Positions 62,401 to 64,000 of a stretch of 64,000 nucleotides of DNA are shown piece by piece (position 1 is the stretch's first letter; each line of letters begins with the position of its first letter). The notes below the pieces were generated by a model. The model saw nothing but the letters and a program-made list of their open reading frames with translations, was not told where the DNA came from and searched no databases. Location: positions 1,798,001 to 1,862,000 of the forward strand of contig OY970235.1 of NCBI GenBank assembly GCA_963714145.1, written 5' to 3'. Source of the DNA: JBBWZH01 sp035544115. Lineage in GTDB: Bacteria; Actinomycetota; Actinomycetes; Mycobacteriales; CADCTP01. Made by a program: the position numbers and the translations under genes.

Positions 62401-64000
62401 GGGCGGTCAGCACGGACCCGGACGGCCAGGCCCTACCGATCGACCCAGGTGAGAACCAGTCGCCGTGGCAGATCCGCTTCACCAGGCCCGCAGCGCCGGG
62501 CCTGGGTCTGGACATGGTCTCCGGGACCCCGTCGTTCGGGGAACTGCACGACGCGGTACGCCCGGCACCGAGGACGGCCGTGTTCGATCTGCCCGTCGGG
62601 TCCGACGGCCGCGTCCAACTGCTGTACCGGGACGGCGTGGCTCGGCCGCTGGGCCCGCACACCCTGATCGAGCTGCTCCGGTTCAGCTCCGACGCCATCC
62701 GTTCGGTCGTGCTGCTGGTCCGGCCGCAGGAGGGTGGCGCCGGGATCGACGAGGACCACCTGCGGCGCCTGGCCGACGTCGTCGACGCGGAGATCTGGTT
62801 CCCGGATGCGGGAGCCGCGGTCAGCGTCGTCGACGGACACCTCCAGGCCGTTCCCGGCTCGGGTGACCGCAACTGGCGGATGATCCTGCCCTCCCGGTCG
62901 GAGGAGCGCCCGCCTCAACTGGTTGTCGCCGCCGATGGCCAGCTGATCCGCGACCGGATCGTCACCCCGTTCCCGGCCGGGATTGCCTCCCGCCGCGAGC
63001 CGCGGACCGACCACTACGAGCGGCTGCCGGTCTTCGACGGGCTGCAGACGTGGCTCCTGAACGTCGATGACCGGGGCGCGCCGGTATTCGCGACCCGGAC
63101 CGGCCACAGCGACCCAGCCGACGGCGACCTGGAGGCGTACCTGAGGCAGCCGGACGCCCCGGACCTGCGGTTGGTCGCCCGCCGCACGCCGTACCTGACC
63201 GACCTGATCACCCGGCTGCTCCAGGACAGCGGCGCCGACGTGTACCTGGAGCCGCCGGACGTCCAGGCCGAGTTCGCCCCGCTGGTCAGCGACATCGTCG
63301 TGGCCGATCCGCAGACCGGTGCACGGCGAGCGTGGGATCGGTTCGCCGGTCAGGCCGGGCACCAGGTGCCGGCCCGGTTCGCCACCGATGACGACGGACG
63401 GCTGGCGCCCACCGGCGGGCCGGTGCTGCGCGCCTTCGCCGGCGGCGTGGTTGCCACCGCGTTCCGGGAATTCAGCCGCATCGCCGGGACGCTGCGCGGC
63501 GTCCGCGCGCGCGACGATGTGTTCCCGCTGGGGCTGTCCGCCGTTGCCGGCCGCCTCGCCGACCAGAGCGCGAACGGCGAGGTACGGGAGTGGCCGCCCG
63601 CGGACGTGGCGGCGACGCTGCGCGCGGCCGGGCTCCGTGGGCAGGCCATCGCGCTGATCACCGACCGGCCGGTGAACCGGGAACAGGTCCAGGAGCTGGC
63701 CGACGCGTCCGGCAGCTACGTCTACACCGGTCTGGCCGATGACCTCCTCGTGATGGACGGCGACCTCGCCCTGTTGCGGCCGGCGAACGGCGAACACGTC
63801 GACTGGCCGGAGACGGCCCCCCACGGCCCGGTGCCGGACTCCGCTGCCGAGCCGGCGCGGATGGCGACGGACTGGCTGCACAACCGGCTCTGGCCCTTCG
63901 CCGAGCCGTTCGCCGAGGCGCGTCCGGACGTGCCGGCGCGCGGGATGTTCGCGGGACCGATCCCGGACGAGCAATTGCTGGCCCTGCGGCGGATCGTCCC
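47409..64000 (+). CDS. Giant CpnT-like/WXG100-like N-terminal protein, at least 5,530 residues (3' end outside window)
   Basis: One frame stays open from GTG 47409 (GGAG five bases upstream) to the last base. N-terminus (about 1-310) matches the CpnT-like/WXG100-like domain of actinobacterial polymorphic toxins: SINLPPVLIPLFLVVTGSEW, hydrophobic helices at about 110-180 (VQIMIFLQLALLLIQIAWAY, LGQLILHILAATAVSTAMMV) and AVGGAIGGALAVPFAKLG. Residues about 340-810 are Pro/Ala-rich repeats; 820-1900 are long charged helices rich in Arg, Glu and Trp (ADQERITHEYSHRLLAAERR). From about 2028 an alpha/beta module starts (TQVFPGRSDSHARVGEVTGA) that recurs from 4655 (TLVFPGRSDSDARVGEVTGA). Between them are beta-rich units, an Ala-rich coiled coil (about 4017-4042) and an OTU-like segment near 4432. 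No toxin C-terminus is seen. Export by a type VII-like route is inferred from family knowledge. Confidence 0.85.
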   Translation, partial: MSINLPPVLIPLFLVVTGSEWENLPTDDMRTGAGDLHRVGDDLEHNVAPEISLAVRNVRLGIAGQADAAFADTMAPYTEQDPQYLLAAAEQYRTLAVFLNDGATQVEYVQIMIFLQLALLLIQIAWAYANAAWTVGGSLVWLAAQFEITRVLTTSWLGQLILHILAATAVSTAMMVALDRVAQFIQKDILHTRDHYDSSLTEQAAVGGAIGGALAVPFAKLGRLGGELLDGALQKTVGKLGALSGPALTKAATVTADLVASGLHGTFTGGLFSASQGQGFVLRPTDFAAGVLGSATPLLGDGLQGFMGRSLEPPVGGGVPHLPGMAEVRPLDDVQLGADGLKVDELGADLAVPTSVDRPLAVPPEPAAARGTELTDGPPPAYAPASEPPPAATKRAPVEQSADRPVADAPGTQPGPAEVRGSESRPAAGADGVPSSAASRAPVEQPVDRPVVEVPGAQPGPAEAPAAAGRASVEQVADRPAAVAPRSPAGSGEAQVRGSETQPAAARRASVEQPADRPAAVAPRSPAGPGEAPAQVRGSETQPAAAGRAPVEQVADRPAAVAPRSQAGLGEVRAGEPQPAAAGRAPVEQPTDRPAAAPRSQARLGEVRGSEPQPAAAARGPVEQSADRPVAAAPRSQPGPAEMPVEARGSASQPATAGAPARTPVAEPGDRPAADVPRSPTGRTDGSLPAERRPAPGEGPARPADRPATSVPNDRVQDGRPAEQGRTASAEVPAGGSRSAEPGRSTAAPARQVTDRPDTAAPAVGGDRPTAGDDAVSEVTAAGDEAVSEVTAVGDDAASSITLVGEEGTRAATVAGEDGPALAWQADQERITHEYSHRLLAAERRGQAVAAVREEAGSAVNNGLLSFNEARNRPLSDAEVAAAGEAVLGRLDHEVTMAIGDGRDLVGARQPGAVRELESRLRAWRDALPELVQTELSRHYGTDEIRQAFDRQLAEVNRPRQELLGSADPGVSDWVRERAYQDFSKQVNAAWRDATGAVPDGPERVREGAPWDELLTGEARGVPRLLERYQRDELVDQQIGAEFDAVWRGHDFAGRGFESGAAPETEVRFVVRRGQLSAYGGGRPEPAETGAASRDFQPEQPLPPDVVAVRTKAEALFRSRLVDDWHARFDGRPEGGDFVESFGEHLSVADGLIDHVAAREQAVHEAWPRLADDFSRWSLGGGEMSRGDFERVQEEFADRLRGEYDAAHLGPGSRPAESGPQWPAGPEADFRMRLEMAAAGLPDRFDLEAGMSGALRDGGRRFEALYTEAGVEVAENVVAGLGQRFRRDWGTAYHEAHRSQWAEIEDLQGWFEQEAGADNWFDFGRQEQRSSDEVPPPVARARLRELWRSLMDREATAGADVAPAGASLQAPESSMAVQPADRPQLREHEPLSTSDDVRPATLETRYRSRLNYENQLGSAVNDGERAFTRTVDALRADGAEIPVAAADAARGEFLQRVRTAAGEALRPLATGQPGAPLAAAWQDWRQRSADLLTTVPDLLTEHSRQSAALAAANDRFDAAVHAYNAGHDTALPAAVADEVRARFTQRATSAYGTAEWDTMADRIGPMFRAEAELRQGLRDAAGRLLVRPDPTADPAGVLAHAQAQSWQQFETTYRAEFHRRLGMWLSDPDTSPAWLERRTADWQTVGPELVRAQLARTNLLATGWADASEQFDAAAAAWQAAQPADQRLPEQSLLAARVRVQATVAGLHRQVWGNDTAFDHGLLAQGSWQRGLQSLTEGIPGGLEIRRHLDTGLRQADAALAENVRDRQAGGLPDETVARLRRQVHDELQAGAERTWAHLRNPHDRSPGADAGATWSRLQRQLIDALPTRIEQESALLRELARAAADYQRLAADSGSALPAETSARLADEYRAHRLADHLARHPVDHIADATAWLAAEQAHENTFGVRLGWATLLQQYRDHRDQQAPEATARDLPAVEVALRLRLRTGAGTETTIAALVDPATGRTFLAVDEGRPGRELRQSVLPGVDGTYLRLLGQGRTLTGRAAASTARRLARTLAPRDGQSDRQPRGVTQVFPGRSDSHARVGEVTGALPRLAGVNLLAVHLTPDGYAEIDRDRLSAETAQIVDQAAGHGRPQLTAEEFAAAAVRLPGFDPSLPVVVVGCPAGSRFTAAFERALADLTAPAGGQRTTRELWTAGQYAWQTSDGRVLAASLGVSADGRAQVVRGPDDQWIRHRRETSDAGSGVTRTQHGPDLMTALVDAVPDLRVDQWPGRLTSDHRWSSDPADEADPELGSESEQQDSSRPSTPRPQAIMPILNGLRLDDHGALVGADAVVGRVRGHGPAPDLVLLDLEVPEEDADRLEGAIDLLAENLGVRIGVPEAGQTMRVDPHLGPLAWQAAADGGGQPGGWLFRGRDERFATDPDGRAIPIFADQDELPWVLRESGAVLLSGEPSFGELHDRIRTPAEIAVLDLPVGSDGRVQLTYQDRLTRPLGPRTLAEVLRFRGVRDVVLLVRPQEDGAPIDEAHLHLVADVNDLTIWYPAAGAVVEVDDDVDRGLNLRAVHPDPGGSDWRMIRPPRLGQDPHRLVLDDGRLAPERIVATFPAGSASVHAPWADDYQQMPAVEGLSTWHLDVDDRGAPVFATVTGRHDPADGELATHLRRPDAADLRLIAQRTPYLTELITRLVQDSTADVYLEPPGVRSRFDAAAGDVVLDTPPGARHEWDRFAGQAAGRRVPARFRTDDTGRLVPAAGPVLRAFAGGAVTTAFDRFRHMASTLDGLRTRDDVFPLLLPAVDGRLVDERAVGAAAERAIPELVEALRAAGLRGQAIALMVDQLVDPEQVQLLADRSGSYVYTGRTDDVTTVNGVLALRPSTTEQDVVWVETAPRGPVPDAGVEPARMVTDWFHSRLWPFAEPFAAALPDVPARRFFAGPIPPEQLSALRRIVPPLPGVGQLILPVLDGQPALPAEQTLRPVDAAAFADWLRAAGWSGGALQILPLDTLGPDAGAWFRSLREEIAPEPSWLFVAGGRWRDAAEREPDPVGVRVPGDAPWATFGPTAAPPYVPDVFGRLRRPDDPVVVVTEAGLVFAATPEDVPAAAALRRHAGRVIVTLPADERGGHSIPLTDGRRIPTDANVVDALIRRYVFAAPRSLPPVRVVVLHTEPAPATRRPRRFEVPVNVQDPYRGRWLAVYPAEDARTEIDAGGQLVVRRQGSSSAVPVWEATDSWGSPRQPGTATDGRLWLADEIRLAWTGPFWAPVLELEVGPEGPAVRLAAGGSLPVPARNLIGVLAGGVEYIGPPPVIVVERPPEAEARLQPWLAEAAEAAGHYLVVPAPGHRVVRESGPNRSGLRSVALPGTDHTGDAWQFVAPPGLPAGMTYTPIVDWDDSGELRGRQEDPATVSLPGLAYLAGYDERVAGIATSARSWLAERLLDRPPAIVASLRPSAAGVFISTLPGARPATAGEIADWLRRRGWEPGQLVVFAWHGSDTGVRTIGQDLALLTEVVRQLGTVGALPSGPARRYGGDWVVEDPMTGQPRDWVLVDPLGLTENGPGHPRYGTNPQGRLVPVDDRPAVVLLGNGVASVDRATLLRGGYQQMQASRADRVYDLWLGMGADGTPTVWTMETEERAATPDEVLEMIAARTAPVDPGETDRPPRVWTGQIVRMLVDSPQDRSAYGRFMRWVRRLRELSVPVVGRAMEVYVPQRGATWALALEETDEDFQLLITTRWPRGAPQGQPTPEWRRAVWDARFDAGRPPPLLASIDGVLREPQHEVVAAIDAGISLAPGTDEGPPQIREYPGLLVVNVDVADDGAILLAYPGGVTDAELVPLVRAISPFLRPGNAIQIAGADSERFLADQPLEPDAYIRFAELMQALADVLGADVYIPPDGAHPVHLAQAATTVAMRGSRPVPWRRLAAPGAGPPAFVSNQRGALVPITQTRFESWAEAWQQVGVRAEDVYAQPFGHGAARGVALLPSRPGEPWVPWTSPGQFVAVVGAERDEVILWVPRRAATDPLPAPASTEFDDFLSASDQRLRAGLEVRSHRADELAVRLSRPTGQPSEAAVAAEAARAARAAETAEAAARQELGQLLGESWQISSALSRRDRPWPEFIRVSPSMLLDVLRRHGYGADVPIVLAAGGLAFDRRVDIVPPASTFPGELARLAGQPVSAPTAPIDWPAAADAPPLAAPDPTQPRPNLPLRANAYESDSRGSRGRWIVFDVEQPPAYEPEETQPPAPPQAPMPRPFSPPPSPPGWVTAPMWPDEPAQAAFAEMAQAWEAVAPGETAARSPEPRMRQMAGAPPVHQPPHPTVVSRPGAVLSVSRRMLQWFDELRPALQSQPGALLAVLPVAADGQLGLAVHFGPGADQTVVAPVPLELVAAELARALADPVVGDGVVGDAVVGDDVGGDGRRRAPILVVPAYLPGVGHRGHAELEPSVMLVAQLMGRDLRLLPEPPGPGQLVAVDGGLGLVHPVDDDSFISAVLASSLLQLPDSAPLAGQAAILTPADVRELAGAAFREDPELSGPYTGGSAIAAVIGELTDSDIWLWMTPSDRNVPGVDRDELIRRRRTTLQGLLERGLRWYQLDHAFHTANRPAMVLVTAELRAGQLAGQLPDLAEMRARAIERPELMDTPFAAAVPEMMLALALRQPVTVLEPGRPPQRFGRGTDGPPLYVLRVLDEGPRYAALQLPTHAPQTEPRGMTLVFPGRSDSDARVGEVTGALPRIAGVNLLAVHVTPDGHAEVDRGRLPAGTARTIDQVTGHDRQQLTAEEFAAAVVRQPGFDPSLPVVVVGCPAGSRFTVALGRELARLTTPATGQPATRELWTAERYAWQTRDGRVLAASFGLTADGRPQLDASADGQWVRYRLDTTGTGSRVTRTEHGPDLMTALVDTVADLRVDQWPGRLTSDHRWSGNPADEADPELWWYPEEQEPPDTPAPPVIVAVLTGLHLDEHGDLVGAGDVADALSAQDPAPDLVLVDLQVPASEADRLQGAIGRLADDLGVRIGAPEAGQTVRIDPDLGPVAWHESTDGGGRPGRWAFTGGDRAVSTDPDGQALPIDPGENQSPWQIRFTRPAAPGLGLDMVSGTPSFGELHDAVRPAPRTAVFDLPVGSDGRVQLLYRDGVARPLGPHTLIELLRFSSDAIRSVVLLVRPQEGGAGIDEDHLRRLADVVDAEIWFPDAGAAVSVVDGHLQAVPGSGDRNWRMILPSRSEERPPQLVVAADGQLIRDRIVTPFPAGIASRREPRTDHYERLPVFDGLQTWLLNVDDRGAPVFATRTGHSDPADGDLEAYLRQPDAPDLRLVARRTPYLTDLITRLLQDSGADVYLEPPDVQAEFAPLVSDIVVADPQTGARRAWDRFAGQAGHQVPARFATDDDGRLAPTGGPVLRAFAGGVVATAFREFSRIAGTLRGVRARDDVFPLGLSAVAGRLADQSANGEVREWPPADVAATLRAAGLRGQAIALITDRPVNREQVQELADASGSYVYTGLADDLLVMDGDLALLRPANGEHVDWPETAPHGPVPDSAAEPARMATDWLHNRLWPFAEPFAEARPDVPARGMFAGPIPDEQLLALRRIV
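48590..49440 (+). repeat. Pro/Ala-rich coding repeats in the giant gene linker
   Basis: Seven copies of a 105-130-bp unit encoding VEQxxDRPxxxxPRSxxGxGE, plus degenerate copies at each edge (for example VEQVADRPAAVAPRSPAG, VEQPADRPAAVAPRSPAG, VEQSADRPVAAAPRSQPG), often followed by VRGSETQPAAAGRA. It is an extended, probably disordered linker between the CpnT-like domain and the helical region. Near-identical neighbouring units suggest recent expansion or contraction. Confidence 0.75.
53490..56200 (+). repeat. First copy of the large internal module of the giant gene
   Basis: Protein and DNA sequence from 53490 on is closely matched 7.9 kb downstream (see 61365). Examples here: FPGRSDSHARVGEVTGALPR at 53502, LPVVVVGCPAGSRFTAAFER at 53752, WPGRLTSDHRWSSDPADEAD at 54095, and GPIPPEQLSALRRIVPPLPG at 56073. 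The unit contains at least three alpha/beta subdomains and no recognised catalytic motif. Confidence 0.75.
61365..64000 (+). repeat. Second copy of the large internal module (continues past the window)
   Basis: Begins FPGRSDSDARVGEVTGALPR at 61380, with LPVVVVGCPAGSRFTVALGR, WPGRLTSDHRWSGNPADEAD and, at 63954, GPIPDEQLLALRRIVP. The offset to the first copy is 7,875 bp at the start and 7,881 bp at the window end, so only small in-frame indels separate them. It is still within the homologous region at base 64000. Confidence 0.75.

Noticed and set aside
1..64000. CRISPR arrays, tRNA or rRNA genes, prophage or intact IS elements
   Set aside because: No regularly spaced repeats, cloverleaf-type sequences, rRNA blocks or complete transposase with inverted repeats were seen.

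Overview
The window is very GC-rich DNA with GTG/TTG starts, long spurious antisense frames and dense strong hairpins, typical of an actinomycete. It carries a Pup ligase (pafA), AfsR/SARP-type regulators, an F420-dependent oxidoreductase, ECF sigma factors and a giant CpnT-like/WXG100-like protein. A filamentous member of the Micromonosporaceae is my best guess, by inference only. I see no rRNA, tRNA, CRISPR array or intact insertion sequence.

Layout. 1-12.1 kb: the 3'-truncated end of a SARP regulator with an extra helix-turn-helix, a divergent MarR protein fused to an F420-type nitroreductase domain behind a double-palindrome operator, a HAF-repeat secreted protein, a RidA protein, a leaderless ArsR gene, and a 1756-residue exported fibronectin-III/propeller protein. 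12.2-20.9 kb: a second SARP-NB-ARC-TPR regulator, a small unknown protein, a DUF4157 (eCIS-core type) protein translationally coupled to an Lgt-like membrane enzyme, and a four-repeat peptidoglycan-binding CHAP hydrolase. 21-35 kb: an ECF sigma factor with a CU044_5270-type membrane partner, beta-glucuronidase, many small secreted or orphan genes, an IS110 transposase remnant, and several housekeeping-type enzymes.

35.2-38.4 kb is a compact group (truncated universal stress protein, flavodoxin, type I GAPDH, two-TM membrane protein). Each transcription unit has a GGGAC-N4-GTCCC-like palindrome about 90-105 bp before its start, which looks like a DosR/DevR (hypoxia/dormancy) mini-regulon. 38.4-45 kb: a serine hydrolase, pafA standing apart from proteasome genes, an AraC/GyrI regulator, a luciferase-like F420 oxidoreductase and two GNAT acetyltransferases.

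45.1 kb to the window end is the most unusual part. A protein with the N-terminal LxLQxxAGNxAV tag (also on the DUF4157 protein) is divergent from an ECF sigma factor. The sigma gene is followed after 143 bp by one uninterrupted reading frame of at least 5,530 codons that runs off the window. It begins with a CpnT-like/WXG100-like N-terminus, continues through a Pro/Ala repeat linker and a long helical region, and then carries a large module repeated with a 7.9-kb period. The likely reading is a giant type VII-secretion-associated polymorphic toxin or surface protein, with its C-terminus (and any toxin and immunity gene) beyond the window.
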